From: Lachnospiraceae bacterium
Lineage (GTDB): Bacteria; Bacillota; Clostridia; Lachnospirales; Lachnospiraceae
Direction: 5' to 3'
Assembly: GCA_024690825.1 (NCBI GenBank)
Contig: JAILOK010000026.1
Span: 1-48,972, forward strand
DNA length: 48,972 bases
Shown: in pieces, positions 31,324 to 39,760 of the stretch
How positions within the stretch are numbered: position 1 is the first letter of the stretch
Layout: every line of letters starts with the position of its first letter
The notes under the pieces: generated by a model
What the model was told of the DNA's origin: nothing
The model's database searches: none
Seen by the model: only the letters and a program-made list of their open reading frames with translations
Translations under genes and position numbers: made by a program

Positions 31324-33600
31324 ATGGATATGAACAAAATCTTAAAAAAAATGACTTTGGAGGAAAAAGCTTCTCTTTGTTCAGGCAGAGATTTCTGGCA
31401 TACAAAAGCAGTAAAAAGCCAGAATATCCCTGAACTTGAAGTAAGCGACGGCCCTCACGGACTTCGCAGGCAGATGCTCGAAGACGATCATTTCGGCGGA
31501 AGCGAGAGCATCAAAGCTGTCTGTTTTCCGGCCGCATGCGCCACTGCCGCTTCCTTCGACAGAAATCTTCTGACAAAAATCGGCAAGGCCATCGGAAACG
31601 AATGTCAGGTTGAAGGAGTCGGAACCATACTCGGTCCGGCGGTAAATATCAAAAGATCTCCTCTCTGCGGCAGAAATTTTGAATATTTTTCCGAAGATCC
31701 TCTGTTAGCGTCCGAGCTGGCCTCCGCCTTCATAAAAGGCGTTCAGAGTAAAAATGTCGGTGCGTGCATCAAGCATTTCCTTGCAAATAATCAGGAGCAC
31801 AGACGTCTTTCAGTCAGCGCCGAAATTGACGAAAGAACTCTTCACGAAATATATCTGGCAGCCTTCGAAAACGCCGTAAAGGATGCAAAACCATGGACCG
31901 TGATGGCCTCGTATAATAAGATCAACGGCACATATGCATCGGAAAACAAAAAATACCTCACCTCCACTCTTCGTGATGAATGGGGATTTGACGGCGTGGT
32001 AATGAGTGACTGGGGCGCAGTATCCGACAGGGTCGCCGGCATAGACGCGGGACTTGATCTTGAGATGCCCGGCACCTACGGCTTAAATGACAGGCTGATC
32101 GTGGATGCCGTTAAAAACGGCCGGCTTTCGGAAGCTGTCGTGGACAAGGCCGCCGAAAGGATCTTAAGGTGGATAGACCGTTTTGAATCACACAGGAGCA
32201 AAAATGCAAAGTGGGACAAGGACGCCGATCATGAACTGGCGGGAAAGGCAGAAGAAGAGTGTGCCGTACTGCTGAAAAATGACGGCATCCTCCCGCTTGA
32301 TAAAAACGACACCATAGCAGTGATCGGAAAATATGCAAAGACGCCCCGGTTCCAGGGTGGAGGAAGCTCGCACATCAATTCCTTCAAGGTAACATCCTTC
32401 ATGGATGCATCCCATGGAAAGGGCCATGACCTGATCTATGCGCAGGGATATGATGACCAGAAAGACGAAACAGACAGAACTCTTCTTACAAAAGCTGTAA
32501 ATGCCGCAAAAAAGAGTGATGTGGCTGTTATATTCGCCGGTCTTCCCGATAATTTTGAAAGCGAAGGCTATGACAGGAAACACATGCGTCTGCCGGACTG
32601 CCAGAACAAACTCATAGAAGAGGTATTGAGAGTCCAGCAAAATGTAGTGGTTGTCCTCCATAACGGCTCTCCTGTTGAAATGCCCTGGGCCGATGATGTC
32701 AAAGGGATCTTTGAGATGTATCTGGGAGGCCAGAATATCGGTCTTGCCCAATACGAGCTTCTTTTCGGAAAGGCAAACCCCTCGGGACGGCTTCCCGAAA
32801 CTTTCCCACTGAAGCTTTCGGACAATCCGTCTTACCTAAACTTCCCCGGATTTAACGATACCGTTGATTACGCGGAGGGCGTATTTGTGGGCTACAGATA
32901 TTATGACGCAAAGGAATACGAAGTCCTGTTTCCCTTTGGTCACGGACTGTCCTACACAACATATAAATACTCAAATTTCAAAGTTTCAAAGAGAAAAATA
33001 AAAGATACCGACACACTTGAAGTCAGCGTGGATGTATCAAATGTCGGCCGCATGGCAGGCAAGGAGGTTGTTCAGATATATGTTGCTCCTCCCGTGACCG
33101 GTGTGCAAAGACCGGTCAGAGAGCTTCGTGCCTTTGACAAGGTCTCCTTAAAGGCCGGGGAAACTAAGACTGTGTCCTTTACCCTCAATAAAAGGGCATT
33201 CTCCTATTATGATGAGGAACTCGGAGATTTTTATGTTCCCGCCGGGGATTATGACATAGAAGTCGGCACCTCCTCAAGAGAGATCAAATTCGCAAAAAAG
33301 GTAAACATTGAATCAGCCAGACTCCCGAGACGCCGTTTTGATGAAAACTCCACCTTCTCCGATTTCATGGATGATCCGAAACTTGAAGCACTGTTAAAGC
33401 CGGTGCTGGATTCCTTCAATCATGTAAATGATAAAAAGGAACTCAAAAAGAGCGAAGCCATCTCACCGGAAATGATCGCAGCCACATTCGGACCCACCCC
33501 TTTGCGGAATGTCCTCGGTTTCGGTGACGGAACCTTTGACCATGAAAAGTTAAAACAGATCACTGACAAGGCAAACAAAATCTGCGGCCTCTCCGAATAA
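31324..33600 (+). CDS. Glycoside hydrolase family 3, beta-glucosidase-like
   Basis: It probably cleaves beta-linked glucosides or related oligosaccharides in the cytosol, as no signal peptide is present. It is 758 aa. The TIM-barrel domain has KHFLANNQEHRR and the nucleophile Asp of VVMSDWGAV (about 229). The second alpha/beta domain and a C-terminal fibronectin-III-like domain (EVSVDVSNVGRMAGKEVVQ) follow. A further 100-residue tail (SFNHVNDKKELKKS to the end) is common in clostridial GH3. The ATG at 31324 has AAAGGAAGG upstream. Earlier in-frame codons overlap hypA and the promoter. Exact substrate cannot be read from sequence. Confidence 0.9.
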   Translation: MDMNKILKKMTLEEKASLCSGRDFWHTKAVKSQNIPELEVSDGPHGLRRQMLEDDHFGGSESIKAVCFPAACATAASFDRNLLTKIGKAIGNECQVEGVGTILGPAVNIKRSPLCGRNFEYFSEDPLLASELASAFIKGVQSKNVGACIKHFLANNQEHRRLSVSAEIDERTLHEIYLAAFENAVKDAKPWTVMASYNKINGTYASENKKYLTSTLRDEWGFDGVVMSDWGAVSDRVAGIDAGLDLEMPGTYGLNDRLIVDAVKNGRLSEAVVDKAAERILRWIDRFESHRSKNAKWDKDADHELAGKAEEECAVLLKNDGILPLDKNDTIAVIGKYAKTPRFQGGGSSHINSFKVTSFMDASHGKGHDLIYAQGYDDQKDETDRTLLTKAVNAAKKSDVAVIFAGLPDNFESEGYDRKHMRLPDCQNKLIEEVLRVQQNVVVVLHNGSPVEMPWADDVKGIFEMYLGGQNIGLAQYELLFGKANPSGRLPETFPLKLSDNPSYLNFPGFNDTVDYAEGVFVGYRYYDAKEYEVLFPFGHGLSYTTYKYSNFKVSKRKIKDTDTLEVSVDVSNVGRMAGKEVVQIYVAPPVTGVQRPVRELRAFDKVSLKAGETKTVSFTLNKRAFSYYDEELGDFYVPAGDYDIEVGTSSREIKFAKKVNIESARLPRRRFDENSTFSDFMDDPKLEALLKPVLDSFNHVNDKKELKKSEAISPEMIAATFGPTPLRNVLGFGDGTFDHEKLKQITDKANKICGLSE

Positions 33601-33619
33601 CAGGGGCTGCGGATAACGG

Positions 33620-33702
33620 GCACCGGTGTTGGAACTGGCAGACAGGCAGGATTTAGGTTCCTGTGTCCTTGCGGCGTGCGGGTTCAAATCCCGCCCGGTG
33701 CA
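33620..33702 (+). tRNA. tRNA-Leu (anticodon UAG)
   Basis: It folds as a class II tRNA. The acceptor is GCACCGG/CCGGTGC with discriminator A. The D arm contains GGAACTGGCAGAC. The anticodon stem CAGGA/TCCTG has loop TTTAGGT, giving anticodon TAG. A variable arm precedes the T arm GCGGG-TTCAAAT-CCCGC. CCA is not encoded. It starts 19 nt after the GH3 stop, with no promoter of its own in that gap, so it is probably released from the GH3 transcript. Confidence 0.95.
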
Positions 33703-33709
33703 TCAAAAA

Positions 33710-33732
33710 AGGCGGTCACTTCCCGGCCGCCT
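33710..33732. terminator. Bidirectional terminator, tRNA-Leu / potD
   Basis: AGGCGG (33710-33715) pairs with CCGCCT (33727-33732). On the plus side it is followed by CTTTCATTTTC. On the minus side it is followed by six U from the A run at 33705-33710. It serves both convergent units. Confidence 0.75.
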
Positions 33733-33761
33733 CTTTCATTTTCACTTTATTCCGGTTATGT

Positions 33762-34826
33762 TCAGTTAGCCTTCAGTTCCTTCCAGAGCTTGTTCAGAAG
33801 CTCATTGGTCTCAGGATCCGTCAAAGTGCAGACCTCACAGTTTTCTGTCACGGAATCATCCGGGAACATGTATTTATCGTTCTGATCCTCCGGCGGCAGA
33901 TTTTCCTTTACCGTCTCATTGGGAGTTGAATAATAAATGAATTCAAAATTCTTCAGCGCCACATCATCCCTGCACAGAAAATCCAGGAATTTGCATGCAG
34001 CTTCGGTATTTTTGCAGTTTTTGGTTATGCACCAGGAATCAAGCCATACATTTGATCCCTCCTTCGGGATCACGTATTCCAGATCCGGGTTGTATTTGTG
34101 TCCCAGGTAAGCTTCTCCCGAATAAACCACAGCTATGGCTGCATTTCCTGCAACCACCTCATCCCTCGCCTCATCAACAAGATATGCCTGAACATCAGGT
34201 TTTTGTTTCAGAAGAGTTTCATATGCTTTCTGTATCTCGTCCCTGTCCGTGGTATTTAACGAATATCCAAGGTATTTTTCCGTGATCTGAAAGGTTTCGC
34301 GGACCGCGTTCTGCATGATTATCTGACCGGCATATTCACCGTTGAACAAAACATCCCAGCTGTCTATCTTTCCATTAACCTTTGTCGTATCATACAGTAT
34401 CCCCAATGTTCCCCAGAAATACGGGAGTGTATATTTATTTTCGGGATCAAAGGACTTCGAAAAATCCCAGTACTTCTGTCCTATATTATCCTTATACTGA
34501 AAAAGCGAATAGTCGATTTCCCTCACTTCATTCTCATTTATAAGCCTTTTGAGCATGTAATCCGATGTACACAGCAGATCGTATCCTATAGCACCCGACT
34601 TGAATTTTGTATACATTTCCTCGGGAGTCGTTGCTTCCTCATACTTGATCTTTATTCCCGTTTCCTTCGTAAAAAGCTTGATCATATCAGGATCGAGATA
34701 CTCCCCGTAGTTAAAAACCGTCAGCGTATCTGCGCTGTCACTTACTTCGCAGCCAAAAACACCCAAAGCCGTGATCGTTATCATTATCCCTGTAAGGATC
34801 AGTGCAAGTGTCTTTTTCCTAATCAT
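33762..34826 (-). CDS. potD: Spermidine/putrescine-binding lipoprotein
   Basis: The extracellular solute receptor of a polyamine ABC importer, 354 aa. The signal peptide ends in lipobox GVFGC. A PotD/PotF-type periplasmic-binding fold follows, with FNYGEYLDPDMIKLFTKETG near the start and LPYFWGTLGILYDT in the hinge region. The ATG at 34826 is preferred over 34832 because the GGGG site is then 8 nt away. It overlaps the potC stop. It is last in potABCD. Confidence 0.92.
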   Translation of the reverse strand: MIRKKTLALILTGIMITITALGVFGCEVSDSADTLTVFNYGEYLDPDMIKLFTKETGIKIKYEEATTPEEMYTKFKSGAIGYDLLCTSDYMLKRLINENEVREIDYSLFQYKDNIGQKYWDFSKSFDPENKYTLPYFWGTLGILYDTTKVNGKIDSWDVLFNGEYAGQIIMQNAVRETFQITEKYLGYSLNTTDRDEIQKAYETLLKQKPDVQAYLVDEARDEVVAGNAAIAVVYSGEAYLGHKYNPDLEYVIPKEGSNVWLDSWCITKNCKNTEAACKFLDFLCRDDVALKNFEFIYYSTPNETVKENLPPEDQNDKYMFPDDSVTENCEVCTLTDPETNELLNKLWKELKAN

Positions 34827-35631
34827 ATACATTTCCCCTTTCTTCCTCCCCTTTTCTCTTCTCCTTAGCCGGCATGTTGTTCATGATCATGAGTATGACC
34901 AGCACCAATACGAATATCATGGTAGAAAGCGCATATATTTCCGGCTTTATGCCTTTTTTTATCTCCCCGTAGATCATGGTTGAAAGCGTATTGACTCCGG
35001 CGCCCTTCGTAAAATATGTTATCACAAAATCATCCATTGACATAGTGAAGGCCATGAAAAAACCTGAAATCATCCCCCCGGATAGCTGGGGCAGCATCAG
35101 CTCAAAAAAAGCCCTCAAAGGCCCTGCTCCCAGGTCTCTGCCCGCATTATAAATTGATATGTTCATTGTCTTCACCTTTGGCATGACGGCAAGTATCACA
35201 TACGGGATATTAAAGGTGATATGCGCGATAAGCACTGAACCAAAGCCCAGAGGCATAAACTGGATGATCCAGAGCATCAGCGCTATGCCGGTGACTATAT
35301 CCGCATTGAGCATGGGTATGTTTGTGATCATCATCATCAGCTTATGGCTTCTTTTTTTCATCGAAGCTATCCCCAGTGCCGCGGCTGTTCCGATCACAAG
35401 GGAAATAAAAGCAGACAAAAAGGCCAGCAGAAAAGTTGTACCCAGTGCGACCCGTATCTGCGAATTGTGAAGCAGGGCTGCATACCACCTGATAGTAAAT
35501 CCTCCCCAGACCACTCTGGATCTGGAATCATTAAATGACAGTATGATCAGGACCGCGATCGGCGAATAGAGGAAAAGGATTATGATCAGGATGTAAAATC
35601 GGCTTAAGAGAGATTTCAGTTTTTCTACCAT
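34819..35631 (-). CDS. potC: Spermidine/putrescine ABC permease PotC
   Basis: A membrane permease of 270 aa with about six helices. The coupling EAA loop reads AGRDLGAGPLRAFFELMLPQL and contacts PotA. The N-terminal FYILIIILFLYSPIAVLIILSFNDS is typical. GGAGG lies 7 nt before the ATG, and the start overlaps the end of potB by 7 nt. It pairs with PotB to form the channel. Confidence 0.93.
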   Translation of the reverse strand: MVEKLKSLLSRFYILIIILFLYSPIAVLIILSFNDSRSRVVWGGFTIRWYAALLHNSQIRVALGTTFLLAFLSAFISLVIGTAAALGIASMKKRSHKLMMMITNIPMLNADIVTGIALMLWIIQFMPLGFGSVLIAHITFNIPYVILAVMPKVKTMNISIYNAGRDLGAGPLRAFFELMLPQLSGGMISGFFMAFTMSMDDFVITYFTKGAGVNTLSTMIYGEIKKGIKPEIYALSTMIFVLVLVILMIMNNMPAKEKRKGEEERGNVYD

Positions 35632-36440
35632 GCCTCTTCCTCCTCTCTTTCATCCTTTTTTACGGTAAAAGTCATGCTTATCAGGATGAAGATCATCAGG
35701 GCAACGGAAAGACCCGCCCCCAGATTCCAGTTCATGCTCTGAATGAATTCCTGTTCGATGATATTACCTACCAGCTGCAGTTTACCGCCTCCGAGTATAT
35801 CTGCTGTAACAAAGCTCGTCATAGAGGGAACAAAGACCATAGTTATGCCGCTCATGAGTCCCGGAAGAGAAAGAGGAAAGATGATCTTCCAAAAGACCGT
35901 GCCCTTCTTTGCTCCCAGATCTCTGGCAGCCTCTATTACATCGGCATCTATCGCGATAACGGCATCAAAAACCGGCAGGACCATATAGGGAAAGTACTCA
36001 TATATGACACCTATCATAATGCTTATCGGTGTATTTGATATGTCAAATCCCGTTATGCCCGCCGCTCTTATTATCATATTCAAGATCCCGTTTGAGGACA
36101 GGATCATCTGCCAGGCCAGAAGCTTCAGTATGAAATTCATCCACATGGGAAGGATCAGGATCACGAGCATGAACCCGCTCCTGGCAAATTTCAGGCGCGA
36201 AATGGCAAGAACCAGCGGATACGCCAGCAATATGCACACAACTGTGCATCCTATCGCGATCTCAAGAGAAAATATCAGAGCCTTTAAGTTTACGGGATCA
36301 AAGATCGCAAGGATATTTGAAAGCGTAAACGCACCTGTCCTGTCGGATATGGCATATTTGATTATCACAATAAGCGGGATCACCGTAAAACCCAGCGCCC
36401 ATACAACATACGGGCCGGACAGAACGCTTCTCCTGTTCAT
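35625..36440 (-). CDS. potB: Spermidine/putrescine ABC permease PotB
   Basis: A membrane permease of 271 aa. The EAA loop reads EAARDLGAKKGTVFWKIIFPLSLPG. Six helices are expected, starting at YVVWALGFTVIPLIVIIKY. The ATG at 36440 lies 4 nt after the potA stop. A TTG 12 nt upstream could also serve and would add four residues. The Shine-Dalgarno is poor, so translation may depend on coupling to potA. Confidence 0.9.
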   Translation of the reverse strand: MNRRSVLSGPYVVWALGFTVIPLIVIIKYAISDRTGAFTLSNILAIFDPVNLKALIFSLEIAIGCTVVCILLAYPLVLAISRLKFARSGFMLVILILPMWMNFILKLLAWQMILSSNGILNMIIRAAGITGFDISNTPISIMIGVIYEYFPYMVLPVFDAVIAIDADVIEAARDLGAKKGTVFWKIIFPLSLPGLMSGITMVFVPSMTSFVTADILGGGKLQLVGNIIEQEFIQSMNWNLGAGLSVALMIFILISMTFTVKKDEREEEEAW

Positions 36441-36444
36441 CACC

Positions 36445-37518
36445 TTATCCAAGCTTATCTATAACCTCCTCATCACTGGATCTGGGTTTCTTCATGATCT
36501 GGATATTCTCGGGGTCTATGAAAAGACCGACCTCACTGTTCACTGCCGCCGGAACATTGCTCTGAACGGACCATTCATAGTCACCTGCGGCAACGCTTAT
36601 ATCATAATAAGCTCCTTTATATATCAGATTCGTCACTATGCCGTTTGTAAAGCCGCTGTCCTTTTTTCCGATCACAAGATCCTCGGGACGAATGACCACA
36701 TCAACAGCCTCATTCGGATCAAATCCTTCATCCACGCATTCAACCTCTACCCCGTGAATCATAACCAGCCGGTCTCTTATCATTATGCCGTTTATAATAT
36801 TGCTGTCACCTATAAAGTCTGCAACAAACGCATTCTGAGGCTCATCATATATGCTTTTTGATGTCCCCATCTGCTGAATGATGCCCTGGTTCATGACGAC
36901 GATCCTGTCCGACATCGTAAGCGCTTCCTCCTGATCATGAGTAACATATACGAAGGTAATTCCAACTTCCTGTTTTATCCTCATCAGTTCTCTCTGCATC
37001 TCATGACGCAGTTTCAGATCAAGAGCTCCAAGGGGTTCATCTAATAAAAGCATCTTCGGTTCGTTTACTATCGCTCTGGCTATCGCTATCCTTTGCTGCT
37101 GGCCTCCCGAAAGGGATGTTGTCATCCTTTCCTCATACCCTTCCATGTTTACGAGTCTCATGGCATATCTGACCTTTTCGGCGATATAGTCCCGGCTCTT
37201 TTTTTTCAGTTTCAGACCGAAGGCCACATTATCTGCAACATTCATATGCGGGAACAGTGAATACTTCTGAAATACCGTATGAACCTGTCTCCTTTCCGGC
37301 GGCAGGGATGTGATGTCCCCTCCTTCAAAATAGACCTGGCCGTGATCCGGTTTTACAAATCCTCCTATGATCCTTAAAAGAGTCGATTTGCCACACCCGG
37401 AAGGTCCCAAAAGAGTCACAAATTCATTTTTTTCTATATTCAGACAAAGATCATCCAGGATCTTTTTTCCGTCAAAACTTTTCGAGATATTTTTGAGTTC
37501 CAGTATAGTGTCGCCCAT
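36445..37518 (-). CDS. potA: Spermidine/putrescine ABC ATPase
   Basis: It powers polyamine import and is 357 aa. Walker A is GPSGCGKST (38-46), followed by a Q-loop (HTVFQKYSLFPHM), the signature LSGGQQQRIAIARA, Walker B (MLLLDEPLGALD) and the switch His in YVTHDQEEA. A C-terminal TOBE domain follows (VDVVIRPEDLVI). It is first in potABCD behind its own promoter. The ribosome binding site is AAGAGGA. Confidence 0.94.
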   Translation of the reverse strand: MGDTILELKNISKSFDGKKILDDLCLNIEKNEFVTLLGPSGCGKSTLLRIIGGFVKPDHGQVYFEGGDITSLPPERRQVHTVFQKYSLFPHMNVADNVAFGLKLKKKSRDYIAEKVRYAMRLVNMEGYEERMTTSLSGGQQQRIAIARAIVNEPKMLLLDEPLGALDLKLRHEMQRELMRIKQEVGITFVYVTHDQEEALTMSDRIVVMNQGIIQQMGTSKSIYDEPQNAFVADFIGDSNIINGIMIRDRLVMIHGVEVECVDEGFDPNEAVDVVIRPEDLVIGKKDSGFTNGIVTNLIYKGAYYDISVAAGDYEWSVQSNVPAAVNSEVGLFIDPENIQIMKKPRSSDEEVIDKLG

Positions 37519-37549
37519 TTATCCTCTTCCTCACTGATTTAATGTAACA

Positions 37550-37601
37550 GTTATACACTATTTTCCGACAATTGACAATCAGACAGGCCTTTGGATAAAA
37601 T
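37550..37601. promoter_or_regulatory. Divergent potA/thrH promoters sharing a -35
   Basis: Plus strand, for thrH: TTGACA (37572-37577), 18-bp spacer, TAAAAT (37596-37601). Minus strand, for potA: TTGTCA (37573-37578), 17-bp spacer, TATAAC (37550-37555). The two -35 hexamers are the same DNA read from each side, offset by one base, so both polymerases cannot sit there at once. Confidence 0.8.
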
Positions 37602-37631
37602 GAGATCAGTCTTAAACGGAGGTTTTTACTT

Positions 37632-38234
37632 ATGGATATAGTATGTCTCGATCTTGAAGGGGTCCTTGTTCCGGAAATCTGGATCGCTTTTTCAAAAGCA
37701 AGCGGGATACCGGAGCTGTCCCGTACCACAAGAGATGAGCCCGATTACGATAAACTGATGCGCTACAGACTCGGCATCCTGAAGGAACATGGTCTTGGAT
37801 TGAAGGAAATACAGGATGTCATTTCGACTATAGACCCATTAGACGGGGCAAAGGACTTCCTGGATGAATTAAGAAGCATTTCTCAGGTTCTGATCCTGAG
37901 CGATACTTTTACCCAGTTTGCCGGTCCGCTGATGAAAAAGCTCTCCTATCCCACCATCTTCTGCAACAGCCTTGTCGTTTCGGATACCGGTGAGATCACA
38001 GACTTTCGGATGAGGATACAGGGAGCCAAACTTGCGACTGTCAAGGCTCTCCAGTCCATAGGATTTGATACGATCGCGGCAGGAGACAGTTACAACGATC
38101 TGGGCATGATAAAAGCCAGCCGTGCAGGATTTCTGTTCCGGAGCACGGAGCAGATAATAAAAGACAATCCGGATATTCCGGCTTTTGACGATTATCCCGA
38201 ATTTCTGGATGCCATAAAAAGTATTTTATTTTGA
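37632..38234 (+). CDS. thrH: ThrH-type phosphoserine phosphatase / homoserine phosphotransferase
   Basis: A HAD-superfamily phosphatase of 200 aa. It closely resembles Pseudomonas ThrH, which dephosphorylates phosphoserine and can move the phosphate to homoserine. Motif I CLDLEGVLVPE has nucleophile Asp7 and the ThrH-typical Glu9. Further matches are AFSKASGI, RTTRDEPDYD, LILSDTF (motif II) and AAGDSYNDLGM (motif IV). CGGAGG lies 9 nt before the ATG. It is divergent from potA. In vivo substrate is inferred from family only. Confidence 0.9.
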   Translation: MDIVCLDLEGVLVPEIWIAFSKASGIPELSRTTRDEPDYDKLMRYRLGILKEHGLGLKEIQDVISTIDPLDGAKDFLDELRSISQVLILSDTFTQFAGPLMKKLSYPTIFCNSLVVSDTGEITDFRMRIQGAKLATVKALQSIGFDTIAAGDSYNDLGMIKASRAGFLFRSTEQIIKDNPDIPAFDDYPEFLDAIKSILF

Positions 38235-38340
38235 AATAAATCGATAAATTTTCTGACAATTTTTAAAAAAGTACTTGCTTTTTTCCTTCCTATATGATAC
38301 CTTTATATTGTGTAAATGGATTTTTACGCCTATTTGTGTA

Positions 38341-38418
38341 CTTCAGGCAACCAGGGATGCACAGATAGAAGCTTTACGGGGGTCTCCCACGATTCATGGA
38401 TGAAAGGAGGGGACAAAG
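38341..38418 (+). promoter_or_regulatory. Structured leader of the FliD-like gene
   Basis: GTCTCC (38382-38387) can pair with GGGGAC (38409-38414), which includes the last bases of the ribosome binding site AAGGAGGGG. The loop exposes CATGGATG (38395-38402). GGA in a loop beside a second GGA in the ribosome binding site is the pattern bound by CsrA, which controls flagellar mRNAs in Firmicutes. Both ideas are inferred. In 38235-38340 I see A/T-rich DNA with no confident promoter or terminator. Confidence 0.35.
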
Positions 38419-39723
38419 ATGGCTGGATTTGCATTAACAAACATATATAACAACTTTCTTACCACATATGCTCCGAAATCCTCGCGCTATGACAACCACA
38501 AGCGCGGAGAATTGAAAAGCATTTATGAGTCTATCGTTAAACAGTCGAAAGAATCTCCCCTGTTTCTCATTGATTACGGAACCGAAACGACAAGTTATGC
38601 CGTTAATATGAAGGAAAATGCGCGTGAGCTCAAAAATGTGATCTCCTCTCTTTCTTCAGAGGATACCATGAGTGTGCTCGATAAAAAGACCGCCTATTCC
38701 TCGAATGAAGATATAGTTACGGCAAAATATATAGGCGAGAGCAATTCCTCGATCGACCCGGATGATGTTCCATCCTTTGAGATCAGTGTAAAGCAGCTCG
38801 CTTCCTCTCAGGTGAACTTAGGCAGATTCATACCGGAAGGCGGGATGGATCTTGTACCAGACACCTACTCCTTCGACATAGAGATAAATGATACGGACTA
38901 TGAATTCCAGTTCAATGTAGAAGCCGCTGATACCAACAAAGACATGCAGGAAAAACTGGCCAGACTCATAAACCGTTCAAATATAGGCGTTACCGCCTCA
39001 GTCGAATCAGACGGGTCAGGACTTTCCGCGCTTCGTCTTGATAGTACGGCAACAGGGACACAGGCCGACGGCAGGAGCATCTTTTCCGTTTCCGACGATA
39101 ATACGAGCAAGGCTTCCGGAGCTGTGGAATACTTCGGATTATCCGATATTACAAGCCCTTCCTCAAATGCGGTATTTTCATTGAACGGATCCGAGCATTC
39201 AGCCTATTCAAATTCGTTTACCATAGATAAGGTATACGAGATAAACCTTAAGGGATTAAATGATGAAGATTCACCGGTTACCGTGGGCCTCCGCCCCGAC
39301 ATCGAGTCACTGGTGGGAAATATCTCCGGTCTTGTGAACGGCTACAATGATTTCATGAGAAGAGCTGCGGAATATACCGAAAGCTACGGCAGATCCACAA
39401 AGTTCAATTCGGAAATGAACAGCATCCGTACTCTCTATCAGAACGAGCTTGACGCTGTCGGTTTGAGTTTTGATGAAAACGGATTACTGGATGTAAACAA
39501 AAAACTTCTGGCTCAATCAGCGGGTGAGGGTGATCCGCACGATACACTGAAGGCGATAACGAATTTCACAAACACGCTTGTCGACAAAGCCGCCCAGATA
39601 TCATTGAACCCCATGAACTATACAAGCCGTGTGGTCGTGGAATATAAAAATCCGGGAAAGAATTTCCCGAATCCCTATATCACAAGCATGTATTCCGGCA
39701 TGATGTTCAACGGATACTGTTAA
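38419..39723 (+). CDS. FliD-like flagellar cap-related protein, orphan
   Basis: A 434-aa protein without signal peptide. From about residue 110 to 390 the layout follows FliD: EISVKQLASSQ, then TYSFDIEINDTDYEF, INRSNIGVTASVESDGSG, NAVFSLNGSEH, a YEINLKGL segment, and SLVGNISGLVNGYNDFM with GLSFDENGLLDVNKKLL. The usual FliD N-terminal signature is missing. The C-terminal coiled heptads are replaced by a short tail (NPMNYTSRVVVEYKNPG to the end, terminal Cys). No other flagellar gene is in the window. It may be an export-dependent filament component or a diverged cap. AGGAGG lies 8 nt before the ATG. Confidence 0.6.
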   Translation: MAGFALTNIYNNFLTTYAPKSSRYDNHKRGELKSIYESIVKQSKESPLFLIDYGTETTSYAVNMKENARELKNVISSLSSEDTMSVLDKKTAYSSNEDIVTAKYIGESNSSIDPDDVPSFEISVKQLASSQVNLGRFIPEGGMDLVPDTYSFDIEINDTDYEFQFNVEAADTNKDMQEKLARLINRSNIGVTASVESDGSGLSALRLDSTATGTQADGRSIFSVSDDNTSKASGAVEYFGLSDITSPSSNAVFSLNGSEHSAYSNSFTIDKVYEINLKGLNDEDSPVTVGLRPDIESLVGNISGLVNGYNDFMRRAAEYTESYGRSTKFNSEMNSIRTLYQNELDAVGLSFDENGLLDVNKKLLAQSAGEGDPHDTLKAITNFTNTLVDKAAQISLNPMNYTSRVVVEYKNPGKNFPNPYITSMYSGMMFNGYC

Positions 39724-39751
39724 AAAAGGAGTCGAAAACCGGCTCCTTTTT
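39723..39751. terminator. Bidirectional terminator, FliD-like gene / glf
   Basis: AAAAAGGAG (39723-39731) pairs with CTCCTTTTT (39743-39751), with an 11-nt loop. The flanking A and T runs serve transcripts arriving from either side. Confidence 0.85.
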
Positions 39752-39760
39752 ATTACCCAT

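Noticed and set aside
36004-36861. 285-codon open frame opposite potB/potA
   Set aside because: It spans the junction of two clear pot genes on the other strand and has no ribosome binding site.
38331-38410. Cyclic-di-GMP (GEMM-I) riboswitch before the FliD-like gene
   Set aside because: GGCAACC and GATGCA fragments recall the motif, but the GGGCAAACC core, the GACGCAAAGCC strand and the closing strand do not line up on either strand.
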